From Neisseria sicca (lineage in GTDB: Bacteria > Pseudomonadota > Gammaproteobacteria > Burkholderiales > Neisseriaceae), in NCBI RefSeq assembly GCF_003044565.1, contig NZ_POXG01000001.1:558001-622000 (forward strand): a stretch of DNA of 64,000 bases, given 5' to 3'. Both the position numbers and the translations under genes were made by a program. The notes under the pieces were generated by a model, which was given only the letters and a program-made list of their open reading frames with translations, ran no database searches and was not told the DNA's origin. Positions 1 to 9,044 of the stretch are shown here, piece by piece. Position 1 is the stretch's first letter; each line of letters opens with the position of its first letter.

Positions 1-91
1 CGGTCTGTGAGTGGTTTGAATGGTTTCAGACGACCTTAATAACGAGTGTATTTAATATATGAATAGACGGCAATTGGAATTTTTTATGGGT

Positions 92-1162
92 TTATAACCA
101 TTTTCTGCGTGAAAAGAAAATCAGCAGTCCGACAATGATGCACAACATCAAACCCAAGACCATAAAATAGCCGTAATGCCAATGCAGCTCGGGCATATTG
201 TCGAAGTTCATGCCGTAGATGCCGGTGATGACGGTCAGCGGCATGAAGATGATGGTGATGACGGTCAGGACGCGCATTTGCTGGTTCATGCGGTTGGACT
301 GGAAGGAAAGGTAGATATCCATCATGCTCAACACCATGTCGCGCGAGGCGTCGAGCGATTCGATAAGCTGCATGATATGGTCGTACACGTCGCGCAGATA
401 AACGGTGGATTCACCTTTGAAAATGGCAAAATCGCCGCGCACGGCAAGCTGATAGAACACGTCGCGCAAGGGCAAGAGCGTGCGGCGCAGGCGGACGGCG
501 TCGCGCTTGAGTCGGTGGATTTTGCCGAGAATATCGCTGTTTTCGTTTTTAAACAGGGATTTGTCTATGGCTTCGACGCGGTTGTTGTATTCTTCCAAGA
601 CAATGAAATAGTCGTCCACAATGCGGTCGAGCAGGCAATAGGCGAGGAAGGCGGTGTTTTTACCGAGGATGCCGCGCGGGTTTTCGCTCATTTGGCGGCG
701 CAACTGGCTGAACAGCCCCAGCGGTTTTTGCTGGAACGACAACACGAAATCCTTGCCGATAATCAGATACACTTGGTCGGAATTCAGTTTGCCGGCGGCG
801 GTGTAGTGGTAAACCTGTGCGGCGATAAACAGATAATTGTCGTAGTCTTCGATTTTGGGGCGTTGTTTGCGGCTGAGGATGTCTTCGATGACCAGCTCGT
901 GGATACCGTAAGGCTCCAGCGTGTGTTTGAGCAACGCGGCGTCGTTGATGCCGACGAAATGCAGCCAGTTGGTCTGCCCCGCTTGCGGGCAGGCGATGTC
1001 GGGCAGTTTTTTACCCGCGAGATAATCGTGCTGGGCAAACGTATTGGCGGAATAAAGCGTTTGGTGGATGGCGGAACGTGGAGCGTTGTCGGTATTGCTG
1101 CGCGGGACGGTTTGGTCTTGCGGGATTTCGACTGCGTCTGCGCTGTTGGGCTGTTTGCTCAT
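92..1162 (-). CDS. corA: CorA-family magnesium/cobalt transporter
   Basis: A 356-residue protein of the CorA family, which forms pentameric inner-membrane channels for Mg2+ (also Co2+ or Ni2+). The long N-terminal part is the cytoplasmic domain. The C-terminus shows the family signature YGMNF (residues 316-320) at the end of the first of two transmembrane helices (about 293-312 and 331-350), followed by a basic tail. The first 30 residues look disordered. It is followed by open DNA and preceded by an inverted-DUS terminator, so it is probably a single-gene transcript. CorA and ZntB-type transporters are hard to separate by eye; the GMN motif is certain, the ion is inferred. Confidence 0.93.
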   Translation of the reverse strand: MSKQPNSADAVEIPQDQTVPRSNTDNAPRSAIHQTLYSANTFAQHDYLAGKKLPDIACPQAGQTNWLHFVGINDAALLKHTLEPYGIHELVIEDILSRKQRPKIEDYDNYLFIAAQVYHYTAAGKLNSDQVYLIIGKDFVLSFQQKPLGLFSQLRRQMSENPRGILGKNTAFLAYCLLDRIVDDYFIVLEEYNNRVEAIDKSLFKNENSDILGKIHRLKRDAVRLRRTLLPLRDVFYQLAVRGDFAIFKGESTVYLRDVYDHIMQLIESLDASRDMVLSMMDIYLSFQSNRMNQQMRVLTVITIIFMPLTVITGIYGMNFDNMPELHWHYGYFMVLGLMLCIIVGLLIFFSRRKWL

Positions 1163-1207
1163 AAAATGGGATAAGGCAGGATGGATAATATGTTTTTATA
1201 TTGTGAA

Positions 1208-1239
1208 AAAGGTCGTCTGAAAGGTTCAGACGACCTTTA
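1208..1239. terminator. inverted DUS pair terminator between trxB and corA
   Basis: Two uptake sequences of the form GGTCGTCTGAA in inverted orientation with flanking A and T runs form a hairpin. It lies just after the trxB stop codon on the minus strand and before corA. Inverted DUS pairs are well-known Neisseria terminators. Confidence 0.8.
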
Positions 1240-1265
1240 TGCTTTAGAAAACCGTTTCGGATGTT

Positions 1266-2264
<999 letters not shown>

Positions 2265-2293
2265 TTACTTGAAACTCAGGTCGTCTGAAAATG

Positions 2294-2450
2294 TATAGTG
2301 GATTAACTTTAAACCAGTACGGCGTTGCCTCGCCGTAGCTCAAAGAGAACGATTCTCTAAGGTGCTGAAGCACCAAGTGAATCGGTTCCGTACTATCTGT
2401 ACTGTCTGCGGCTTCGTCGCCTTGTCCTGATTTAAATTTAATCCACTATA
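2294..2450. repeat. Correia repeat enclosed element, full length
   Basis: A 157-bp element bounded by the inverted terminal repeats TATAGTGGATTAA and TTAATCCACTATA. Its interior includes the AACGATTCTCTAAGGTGC segment found only in full-length Correia elements; the three shorter copies in this window lack it. It sits in the 365-bp gap between trxB and the downstream lipoprotein gene, next to a DUS. These are non-autonomous MITE-like elements that insert at TA. Confidence 0.95.
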
Positions 2451-2467
2451 TGGCTAGGGATAAACAA

Positions 2468-2494
2468 AGGTCGTCTGAATTTTCAGACGACCTT
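2468..2494. terminator. inverted DUS pair
   Basis: AAAGGTCGTCTGAA and TTCAGACGACCTT face each other across almost no loop. The pair lies downstream of the CREE and 88 bp past the stop of the lipoprotein gene on the minus strand, where it can serve as its terminator. Confidence 0.65.
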
Positions 2495-2581
2495 CATCTG
2501 TCTTAATCGGCAAATACGTTGTCTTTTCCTAATAATCATTCTTTGCCGAATCCGAAACCCGTTTTAAAAAACCAGATGGCT

Positions 2582-3136
2582 TTAGCGGCGGCGACCAAAA
2601 CCGCGACTCATTGGACGGCGATGGTTGGACGGCTGCTGGGTGGTTTGGCGGTAACGTTGCTGTTGTGCCGCTTGTTGTTGTGCAGGCAGACTGCGGGTAT
2701 TAAGTTGCTGGCTGGTACGGCTGTTAGGACGGGCCGTTTGATAATAATTGGCGCGGGCGCGTTGGGCAATCGGGCTGTTTTGATTGCGTGCTTGTGTGAA
2801 TTTGTTTGCCAGAGCGTTACCGATGAATGCGCCTGCCGCCGTGCCGACCAAGCTTTGCAGCAGCCAGCTGCCAGTGGATTGGTCGTAAATATATTGTTGT
2901 CCGTCTGTTCCGGTCACAGGCTGACCATTGTTGCCGTTGGCTTGTGCTTCGGCAGGAATGGTATCTTTCACACCTTCCGGCGTGAGTTGGTAAATCGTAT
3001 TGTCTTGTTGTTGGGCAAGTTGCTGCTGAAGCGCTTCGATTTGTTTTTGCTGCTGCTCAAGCTGGGCTTGGGTATTGTCTTTGCAGGCGGCAAGAGCAAG
3101 TGAGGAAAGTGCGGCTAAGGCAATGAGTTTTTTCAT
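2582..3136 (-). CDS. glutamine-rich lipoprotein with glycine-zipper-like segment
   Basis: A 184-residue predicted lipoprotein of unknown function. I chose the ATG at 3136 because it follows AAAAGGAT at the right spacing and begins a signal peptide ending in the lipobox LALAAC. The mature part starts with a Gln-rich coiled coil (QLEQQQKQIEALQQQLAQQQ), has a central Gly/Ala stretch (LVGTAAGAFIGNALANKF) resembling a glycine zipper, and ends in a Gln/Arg-rich, basic tail. This suggests an envelope-anchored structural protein. The open frame extends 37 codons upstream but has no better start. Confidence 0.8.
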   Translation of the reverse strand: MKKLIALAALSSLALAACKDNTQAQLEQQQKQIEALQQQLAQQQDNTIYQLTPEGVKDTIPAEAQANGNNGQPVTGTDGQQYIYDQSTGSWLLQSLVGTAAGAFIGNALANKFTQARNQNSPIAQRARANYYQTARPNSRTSQQLNTRSLPAQQQAAQQQRYRQTTQQPSNHRRPMSRGFGRRR

Positions 3137-3262
3137 TTTTTTATCCTTTTTTGAAGTGGTATTGTCCAAGCCGAGCGTTATCGGCAAACTGCGCATCAAT
3201 ATACTGCGCCTTGCCGTGGTATATGGTGCAAATTTGATTTTTATCAAGCGCGTAAATGTTTT

Positions 3263-3769
3263 TTACAAAGGCAGACGGGGAAGTTTGGCTGCGAAAGCAA
3301 GGCTGTTGGCAATCAGGCTGCCATGATTTTCCATTTCATGTTCGGTTTCTACAATCAGCAAGTTATCAGGGCGACGGGCATGCAGGCTCATATGCATTTG
3401 GGCGGGGGTAAATGGAAGATGATGGCGTTTGGCAAAAGCTTGGGCGCGTTGGTTGGCGGTTTTCAACATCGGCAACAGCGTGATATCCAAATGAAAACGT
3501 TGTACACCCAATACTAAGATACGCGCGGCAAAAAAGTCGGCTTCCTCCGTAAAGACAGCAGGGCTGCCTGCTTCAAAATTGTGTCTTTCCACGGCAATCA
3601 AAGTGGCAACCATACGGATTTGCGGAATCAATGCCTCGCTGATCAGCGTATCTGCGCCGCCCGGCAAAGTTTGGGGATTTGATGTGTGGTGATGGCTGTT
3701 GCCGTCAACAATCATTTGGCAGCGGTGTAAAGGAAGCATTTTTGTTTGGGCGTTTATGGACGGGGTCAT
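3263..3769 (-). CDS. hypothetical protein
   Basis: A 168-residue protein I do not recognise. The ATG at 3769 has AGGA upstream at good spacing; the frame is open for 27 more codons without a better site. It is histidine-rich (HHHTSN near residue 25 and several single His), has no signal peptide and no clear membrane span. Two His-containing stretches (FHLDITLL and MHMSLHA) faintly recall 2H phosphoesterases but lack the HxT/S spacing, so I do not assign that. It lies 126 bp upstream of the lipoprotein gene on the same strand. Confidence 0.55.
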   Translation of the reverse strand: MTPSINAQTKMLPLHRCQMIVDGNSHHHTSNPQTLPGGADTLISEALIPQIRMVATLIAVERHNFEAGSPAVFTEEADFFAARILVLGVQRFHLDITLLPMLKTANQRAQAFAKRHHLPFTPAQMHMSLHARRPDNLLIVETEHEMENHGSLIANSLAFAAKLPRLPL

Positions 3770-4251
3770 GGCTGTAATCCTGATGAAGTTGCGGGTTATT
3801 TCACATTTCAATTGATGCGGCCATGTACAGGTAACAAAAAAGCCGCTCAAATGAGGCGGCTCTGATTTGCGTATCCCTATCTCTAATCTGTTTCAGACAA
3901 GCGCAAAAAAGTACCGCACGTTTGTGTGGTACCAATAGAAGAAAGCAGATGAACGATGCGCTGTTTTCATGACAGAATACATAAAATAATGGATTAGATA
4001 ATGTATGCAGTTTAAAACAAAAATTCTAAATATTTCAAGAGCAGCAAGAAAAATAATACAAAAATATTTATAACTTATTAATATTAATTAATTTTATTTT
4101 GTTTTAAAACCATATACACTCCATATTCAGCCATTAACAAGGCAGGAAAATCAGTTCTTTTTACTTAAAAACTTAAAAGAAAAACGGCATATCCGAAAAG
4201 ATATGCCGTTTATGGGTGCAGGGACTGCTATATTTGGCAGTGGTTTGTGTT
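3770..4251. other. 482-bp intergenic region, very AT-rich
   Basis: No gene is seen. It holds a weak GC hairpin (about 3836-3862) whose T run is on the minus strand, a very AT-rich stretch (about 4000-4115) with a long imperfect inverted repeat of TTTAAAACAAAA (near 4011 and 4097), and the bfrB terminator. The AT-rich part could carry the promoter of the minus-strand gene starting at 3769. Confidence 0.5.
4183..4210 (-). terminator. terminator of bfrA-bfrB
   Basis: A perfect 11-bp stem (AACGGCATATC and its complement) with a 6-base loop, followed on the minus strand by TTTTTCTTTT, 42 bp after the bfrB stop codon. Confidence 0.88.
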
Positions 4252-4725
4252 TTAGTCCTCTTGCGCCGCTGTTTGCAGGTAGTTCGGCAAACCGACTTTG
4301 CCGATCAGCTCCTGCTGGGTTTCGAGCCAGTCGATGTGTTCTTCGTTGATGTCTTTTTGTTTTTCCAACAAATCACGGCTGACGTAGTCTTGCTGTTGTT
4401 CCGCGATGGCGATGGCAGCGACGAGGGCATCGTGTTTTTCCTGTTCTTTTGTCAAATCGCAGGTCAGGATTTCCTCGGTTGATTCGCCGATAAGCAGTTT
4501 GCCCAATTCTTGCAGATTAGGCAGGCCTTCCAAGAACAAAATACGCTCGATTAAATCGTCTGCGGATTTCATTTCGCGGATGGATTGTTTGAAGAAATGT
4601 TCGCCCAATTCTTCAAAGCCCCAGTTTTTCAAAATGCGGGCATGCAGGAAATATTGGTTGATGGTAACCAAAAGCAAGCCCAAGTTTTTGTTCAATTCGC
4701 GGATAACTAAGCGATCGCCTTTCAT
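4252..4725 (-). CDS. bfrB: bacterioferritin subunit B (haem-binding type)
   Basis: A 157-residue bacterioferritin subunit; these four-helix proteins assemble into 24-mer shells that store iron. Aligned by eye to E. coli Bfr, it keeps the haem-ligand Met52, Glu51, Glu94 and the start MKGD, but three ferroxidase ligands are replaced: position 18 is Leu, 54 is Ser and 127 is Asn; His130 is kept. The ferroxidase centre is therefore degenerate. It lies 22 bp after bfrA, which shows the opposite pattern, so the shell is probably mixed, as known for gonococcal BfrA/BfrB. It is transcribed with bfrA and ends in a strong hairpin. Confidence 0.95.
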   Translation of the reverse strand: MKGDRLVIRELNKNLGLLLVTINQYFLHARILKNWGFEELGEHFFKQSIREMKSADDLIERILFLEGLPNLQELGKLLIGESTEEILTCDLTKEQEKHDALVAAIAIAEQQQDYVSRDLLEKQKDINEEHIDWLETQQELIGKVGLPNYLQTAAQED

Positions 4726-4747
4726 TTTCAGCTCCTTATACGCTTAA

Positions 4748-5212
4748 TTACAGTTGGCTTTGGTAGTAGTTGCCTTCGCCGACGAGTTCGATCAGGCGCA
4801 GTTGTTGTTCCAGCCAGTGCGCGTGATCTTCTTCAGTGTCTTTCAACTGGGCAATCATCAAATCACGGGTAACGTAGTCTTGTGCTTCTTCGCACAGTTT
4901 GATGCCTTTTTTCAATGCATCGCGTACTTCGTATTCGGTGTTCAAATCCGCTTTCAGGCAGGAAATCACGTCGGTACCGATGTTCAGTTCGGCACGGGTC
5001 ATTTTAGGCGTACCGCCCAGCATCAGGATACGGCGGATGAAGTCTTCGGCGTGAGTGGTTTCTTCTTCCATCTCATGGTTCAGACGCTCGAACAGTTTGT
5101 TGTAGCCCCATTCGGAGTACAGGCGTGAGTGGATGAAGTATTGATCGCGTGCAGCTAGCTCGCCGGACAACAGTTCGTTCATATAATCGATAACAGCTTG
5201 ATTGCCTTGCAT
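4748..5212 (-). CDS. bfrA: bacterioferritin subunit A (ferroxidase type)
   Basis: A 154-residue bacterioferritin subunit. The ATG at 5212 is chosen from homology (MQGNQAVIDYMN) and a purine-rich AAAGAAAGAGAAAG ribosome site; the open frame runs further upstream only by chance. It keeps the ferroxidase ligands Glu18, Glu51, His54, Glu127 and His130, but position 52, the haem-ligand Met of E. coli Bfr, is Thr. It thus supplies iron oxidation while BfrB supplies haem. It is the first gene of bfrA-bfrB, and a good promoter lies about 70 bp upstream. Confidence 0.95.
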   Translation of the reverse strand: MQGNQAVIDYMNELLSGELAARDQYFIHSRLYSEWGYNKLFERLNHEMEEETTHAEDFIRRILMLGGTPKMTRAELNIGTDVISCLKADLNTEYEVRDALKKGIKLCEEAQDYVTRDLMIAQLKDTEEDHAHWLEQQLRLIELVGEGNYYQSQL

Positions 5213-5689
5213 AATTCTTTCTCTTTCTTTGAAATTGTAAAGTGTCTGTAAAAAACATTGCGTGTTGTTTCTTGATGGCTGAATTGTATGAAAAAGCCTG
5301 ACGCTTGACAAATTTTCTATTTAAAATACAAACAATTATCAAAAGAAACAGAAGCCTTAAAAGGTCGTCCGAAAATTCAATACCTTGTTTTATATAGATA
5401 TTTGTTGCCATTGGTATTAAGAATCCATTTCAACATTCAAAAACATTTACACTCTTTAACCATAAATAAAAGCAAATAAATTACAAAATCCAATCAAATT
5501 TTATTATTAATTATTCTCAAATGCTTTTATCGTCAAACTTTGTCGCAGTTCGCATAGTGAATGACGGTTGAACCGGAACAAACGCCGTACCGATTCAAAT
5601 TTAATCTACTCCCCCACCGTCCGATAAGATGAACCGTGATATAATTGCGAGTTACTTTTTGATAAAAATCATTTGAAATACATATCACC
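5213..5689. other. 477-bp divergent intergenic region bfrA/typA
   Basis: Holds the bfrA promoter, a decayed DUS (GGTCGTCCGAAA near 5361) and a long AT-rich stretch. No gene is supported. The stretch TTCAAATTTAATCTACT near 5596 resembles a badly decayed Correia end, but this is weak. Confidence 0.4.
5283..5311 (-). promoter_or_regulatory. sigma-70-like promoter of bfrA
   Basis: On the minus strand TTGTCA (5311-5306) and TACAAT (5288-5283) are 17 bp apart, an almost consensus pair placed about 70 bp before the bfrA ATG. AT-rich DNA upstream (around 5320-5335) could hold an iron-response site, but I see no convincing Fur box. Confidence 0.6.
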
Positions 5690-7501
5690 ATGAAACAAAT
5701 TCGCAACATCGCCATCATCGCCCACGTCGACCACGGCAAAACCACATTAGTTGACCAACTGCTGCGCCAATCCGGTACATTCCGCGCCAACCAGCAGGTT
5801 GACGAGCGCGTGATGGACAGCAACGACATTGAAAAAGAACGCGGTATTACCATCCTCGCCAAAAACACCGCCATCGATTACGAAGGCTACCACATCAACA
5901 TCGTCGATACTCCGGGACACGCCGACTTCGGCGGCGAAGTGGAGCGCGTTTTGGGCATGGTGGACTGCGTCGTATTGTTGGTGGATGCGCAGGAAGGTCC
6001 GATGCCGCAAACCCGTTTCGTGACCAAAAAAGCCTTGGCTTTGGGGCTAAAACCGATCGTCGTCATCAATAAAATCGACAAACCGTCCGCCCGTCCGAGC
6101 TGGGTCATCGACCAAACTTTCGAACTCTTCGACAACTTGGGCGCAACCGACGAGCAGTTGGACTTCCCGATTGTTTACGCTTCCGGTCTGTCCGGTTTCG
6201 CCAAACTGGAAGAAACCGACGAGAGCAACGATATGCGTCCGCTGTTCGACACCATTTTGAAACACACACCCGCACCGAGCGGTAGCGCGGACGAAACGCT
6301 GCAACTGCAAATTTCCCAACTCGACTACGACAACTACACCGGCCGCCTCGGCATTGGTCGTATCCTGAACGGACGCATCAAACCCGGTCAAGTCGTTGCC
6401 GTGATGAACCACGATCAGCAAATCGCCCAAGGCCGCATCAACCAGCTTTTAGGTTTCAAAGGCTTGGAACGTGTGCCGCTTGAAGAAGCCGAAGCCGGCG
6501 ACATCGTGATTATTTCCGGTATCGAAGACATCGGTATCGGTGTGACCATTACCGACAAAGACAATCCAAAAGGCTTGCCGATGTTGAGCGTGGACGAACC
6601 GACGCTGACCATGGACTTTATGGTAAACACCAGCCCGCTCGCGGGTACCGAAGGCAAGTTCGTGACCAGCCGCCAAATCCGCGACCGCCTGCAAAAAGAA
6701 TTGCTGACCAACGTCGCCCTGCGCGTAGAAGATACCGCCGATGCCGATGTGTTCCGCGTATCCGGACGCGGTGAACTGCACTTAACCATTTTGCTGGAAA
6801 ACATGCGCCGCGAAGGCTATGAACTGGCAGTCGGCAAACCGCGCGTCGTTTACCGCGACATCGACGGTCAAAAATGCGAACCTTATGAAAACCTGACCGT
6901 GGACGTGCCTGACGAAAACCAAGGCGCAATCATGGAAGAACTCGGTCGCCGCCGCGGTGAACTGACCAATATGGAAAGCGACGGCAACGGCCGCACCCGC
7001 CTCGAATACCATATTCCAGCGCGCGGCTTAATCGGTTTCCAAGGCGAATTCATGACCCTGACGCGCGGTGTCGGTCTGATGAGCCACGTATTCGACGACT
7101 ATGCGCCCGTGAAACCCGATATGCCCGGCCGCCACAACGGCGTACTGGTTTCCCAAGAACAAGGCGAAGCCGTCGCTTATGCCTTGTGGAACTTGGAAGA
7201 CCGCGGCCGTATGTTCGTATCGCCCAACGATAAAATTTACGAAGGCATGATTATCGGCATCCACAGCCGAGAAAACGATTTGGTCGTTAACCCGCTCAAA
7301 GGCAAAAAACTTACCAACGTCCGTGCCAGCGGCACCGATGAAGCCGTGCGCCTGACTACGCCGATTAAGCTGACGCTGGAAGGTGCGGTCGAGTTTATCG
7401 ACGATGACGAACTCGTTGAAATCACGCCGCAATCCATCCGCCTGCGCAAGCGTTACCTGAGCGAACTGGAACGCCGCCGCCATTTTAAAAAGCTGGATTG
7501 A
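5690..7501 (+). CDS. typA: ribosome-associated GTPase TypA/BipA
   Basis: A 603-residue translational GTPase related to EF-G and LepA that binds the ribosome and is needed for assembly or growth under stress. G1 is [10 protein letters not shown] (residues 11-20), G3 DTPGHADF, G4 NKID; domains II and III and the TypA-specific C-terminal domain follow at full family length. Start ATG at 5690 gives the conserved [19 protein letters not shown]. It is alone on its strand and ends in an inverted-DUS terminator 25 bp downstream. Confidence 0.97.
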   Translation: MKQIRNIAIIAHVDHGKTTLVDQLLRQSGTFRANQQVDERVMDSNDIEKERGITILAKNTAIDYEGYHINIVDTPGHADFGGEVERVLGMVDCVVLLVDAQEGPMPQTRFVTKKALALGLKPIVVINKIDKPSARPSWVIDQTFELFDNLGATDEQLDFPIVYASGLSGFAKLEETDESNDMRPLFDTILKHTPAPSGSADETLQLQISQLDYDNYTGRLGIGRILNGRIKPGQVVAVMNHDQQIAQGRINQLLGFKGLERVPLEEAEAGDIVIISGIEDIGIGVTITDKDNPKGLPMLSVDEPTLTMDFMVNTSPLAGTEGKFVTSRQIRDRLQKELLTNVALRVEDTADADVFRVSGRGELHLTILLENMRREGYELAVGKPRVVYRDIDGQKCEPYENLTVDVPDENQGAIMEELGRRRGELTNMESDGNGRTRLEYHIPARGLIGFQGEFMTLTRGVGLMSHVFDDYAPVKPDMPGRHNGVLVSQEQGEAVAYALWNLEDRGRMFVSPNDKIYEGMIIGIHSRENDLVVNPLKGKKLTNVRASGTDEAVRLTTPIKLTLEGAVEFIDDDELVEITPQSIRLRKRYLSELERRRHFKKLD

Positions 7502-7525
7502 TTCAACTAGCCTGTTGATGAGATG

Positions 7526-7562
7526 AAAAAAGGTCGTCTGAAAATTTTCAGACGACCTTTTT
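7526..7562 (+). terminator. typA terminator, inverted DUS pair
   Basis: AAAAAAGGTCGTCTGAAAA and its complement form an almost loopless hairpin with T run right after typA. Confidence 0.88.
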
Positions 7563-7599
7563 ATTGCTTGCTATTCGTTCTTGCACAAAATTGCCGTTT

Positions 7600-7706
7600 T
7601 ATAGTGGATTAACTTTAAACCAGTACGGCGTTGCCTCGCCTTACCGTACTATCTGTACTGTCTGCGGCTTCGTCGCCTTGTCCTGATTTAAATTTAATCC
7701 ACTATA
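7600..7706. repeat. Correia repeat enclosed element, short form
   Basis: A 107-bp CREE with intact inverted ends TATAGTGG/CCACTATA; it lacks the internal segment of the 157-bp copy at 2294. It lies 37 bp past the typA terminator and only 52 bp from the prophage left end. Confidence 0.93.
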
Positions 7707-7752
7707 ACCTCTGAGCAAGCGAGCCTCATTAGCAGGAAAAATTTCGCAGGAA

Positions 7753-7758
7753 AAATAG
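7753..7758. repeat. left target-site duplication of the prophage (AAATAG)
   Basis: AAATAG precedes the phage terminus TGAAGCC and recurs after the other terminus at 47267-47272. Mu-like phages make a short duplication (5-6 bp) on insertion. Confidence 0.7.
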
Positions 7759-7806
7759 TGAAGCCGCCCGCGAAAAAATAAACCATTTTTTGAGAAAATT
7801 TATTTT

Positions 7807-7845
7807 GTTTTTTGTTTCACTATTTGTAACTCTTTTTCACTTTTT
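7807..7845 (+). repeat. subterminal 39-bp repeat, left copy (MuA-like sites)
   Basis: A 39-bp sequence that recurs at 47149-47187 in the same orientation with one mismatch. It contains TGTTTCACTATTTG, whose first half fits the MuA-binding consensus YGTTTCAY, and a second TTTTTCACTTTT. It starts 48 bp inside the left terminus. Confidence 0.75.
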
Positions 7846-7871
7846 AAAAAGCGACGTCACCGTCGCTTTTT
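7846..7871. terminator. hairpin terminator after dam
   Basis: AAAAAGCGACG TCAC CGTCGCTTTTT, a perfect 11-bp stem with T runs on both strands, directly after the dam stop codon. The GCGACG/CGTCGC core resembles the internal palindromes of the prophage. Confidence 0.8.
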
Positions 7872-7874
7872 ATT

Positions 7875-8654
7875 TTACCAATTACATATGACCAGCTCGC
7901 CGCTTGTTTTACCGGTTTTGTCTCTGCCAACCGTATAGGCAAGCTCAAGCTGTGTGATACGGAAGTCTTTGAACAACTCCCTTATATCAGGATGGTCGTT
8001 TATAGATAGCATAAATTTGCCTTTGCTCTCCGCCATCGCTTTAGTCAGCAGCTCATACTGCGACCAATCGAAGGTGTGGTCGTAACCTGCGGTTTGCCAG
8101 TACGGCGGGTCTGCGTAGAAGAAGGTATGCTCTCGGTCATACCGCTTGAAGCATCGATCCCACGTCTCGTTTTCGACGAACACACCTCTCAGCCGGGCTT
8201 GGGCTGCTGTCAGTTTTGCTCTAATCTGCGACGCATCCCACGCTTTTGATGTGGTTGCCGTACCAAAATGTTGATGGATGGTCTTGCCGCCGAAGGCGTT
8301 GTGTTGAAGGTAGAAGAACCGAGCGGCACGTTGAATATCGGTCATACAGTCAGGCGGTGTGCTTTGCAGGCGAGCAAATACCTCTCGGCTTGTCAGTGTC
8401 CACTCAAACTGGCGGACGAACTCGTCAAAGTGGTGCTGTACCACACGGTAGAGATTGATGAGCTGTCCGTTGATGTCGTTAAGTACCTCTACTTTAGCAG
8501 GCGTTGGGCGCATAAAGAACAACGCCGCGCCGCCGGAAAACAGCTCAACATAACAAGAATGCTCGGGGAACATGGGCAACAGGTGTTTTGCCAATCGGCG
8601 TTTACCGCCCATCCAAGGGATAATCGGTAGAGTTTGTTGTGTTTTTTGCATCAT
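7875..8654 (-). CDS. dam: phage DNA adenine methyltransferase (D12 class)
   Basis: A 259-residue N6-adenine methyltransferase of the D12/Dam type. The AdoMet motif PWMGGKRR is at residues 13-20, a second motif ELFSGGAAL follows, and the catalytic DPPYW is in the C-terminal half. The target sequence cannot be read from the protein. It is the last gene of the late strand and lies behind com, where Mu has mom, so it may replace Mom as the DNA-protecting modification. The start codon pair ATGATG follows AGGAG; that site can pair with ACTCC 25 bases upstream (see finding). Confidence 0.92.
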   Translation of the reverse strand: MMQKTQQTLPIIPWMGGKRRLAKHLLPMFPEHSCYVELFSGGAALFFMRPTPAKVEVLNDINGQLINLYRVVQHHFDEFVRQFEWTLTSREVFARLQSTPPDCMTDIQRAARFFYLQHNAFGGKTIHQHFGTATTSKAWDASQIRAKLTAAQARLRGVFVENETWDRCFKRYDREHTFFYADPPYWQTAGYDHTFDWSQYELLTKAMAESKGKFMLSINDHPDIRELFKDFRITQLELAYTVGRDKTGKTSGELVICNW

Positions 8655-8733
8655 ATATATACTCCTAATTTACGGCATTCGGGACGCTCGGAGTCAGATA
8701 AAATGTGATGCTCAACGGCACTCTGCTGATTTT

Positions 8734-8850
8734 TTAGTTACTGAATGAATTGATGTTTTTACAACGTGCGCATTTGATTTGCACGTATCCGCTGCCTTTG
8801 GCAAGCAGTTTGCCGCAGTATTTGCAGCGCATTTCGCGGTAGATTTGCAT
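8734..8850 (-). CDS. com: Com-like zinc-finger translational activator
   Basis: A 38-residue protein that I translated by hand: MQIYREMRCKYCGKLLAKGS followed by GYVQIKCARCKNINSFSN. Two CxxC pairs (Cys9/Cys12 and Cys27/Cys30), the YCGKLL segment and IKCARCK match the zinc-finger part of Mu Com, which binds the mom messenger and frees its ribosome site. It is shorter than Mu Com (about 62 residues) because the C-terminal tail is missing. A GGGAGTGAG ribosome site lies just upstream. It precedes dam by 79 bp, as com precedes mom in Mu. Confidence 0.85.
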   Translation of the reverse strand: MQIYREMRCKYCGKLLAKGSGYVQIKCARCKNINSFSN

Positions 8851-9003
8851 TTGCACTCACTCCCATATCACGGATAGAATGCCTCGGTCTCTAGAGACTA
8901 AGGCGGCCTTAGAAGTCAATGCAGGTTTGCTCTGCTTGGCTGGCGTAGCGGTGTTCCCGCACCGCTACGTCGCCGTCCCACTGATTTTTTCAATCTCCTC
9001 TCT

Positions 9004-9036
9004 AAGGTCGTCTGAAATTACAGACGACCTTTTTTC
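9004..9036 (-). terminator. inverted DUS terminator after the tail-spike gene
   Basis: AAGGTCGTCTG and CAGACGACCTT form a stem followed by a T run on the plus strand and preceded by A/T-rich DNA. It is 9 bp past the spike stop and separates fibre genes from com-dam. Confidence 0.7.
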
Positions 9037-9044
9037 TTAAAAAC

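Noticed and set aside
176..1174. Long plus-strand open frame opposite corA
   Set aside because: It is the mirror frame of corA, with low-complexity Val/Asp/His composition and no start site; similar mirror frames lie opposite trxB (1341-2183), the acyl-CoA dehydrogenase (48093-49361), mfd (54946-55962) and ilvC (59722-60693).
3263..3769. 2'-5' RNA ligase / 2H phosphoesterase
   Set aside because: Two His-containing stretches are suggestive, but the HxT/S motifs and their spacing are not met.
5500..5523. Fur box upstream of bfrA
   Set aside because: ATTATTAATTATTCTCAAAT has some resemblance but too few matches to the 19-bp consensus, and it lies nearer typA than the bfrA promoter.
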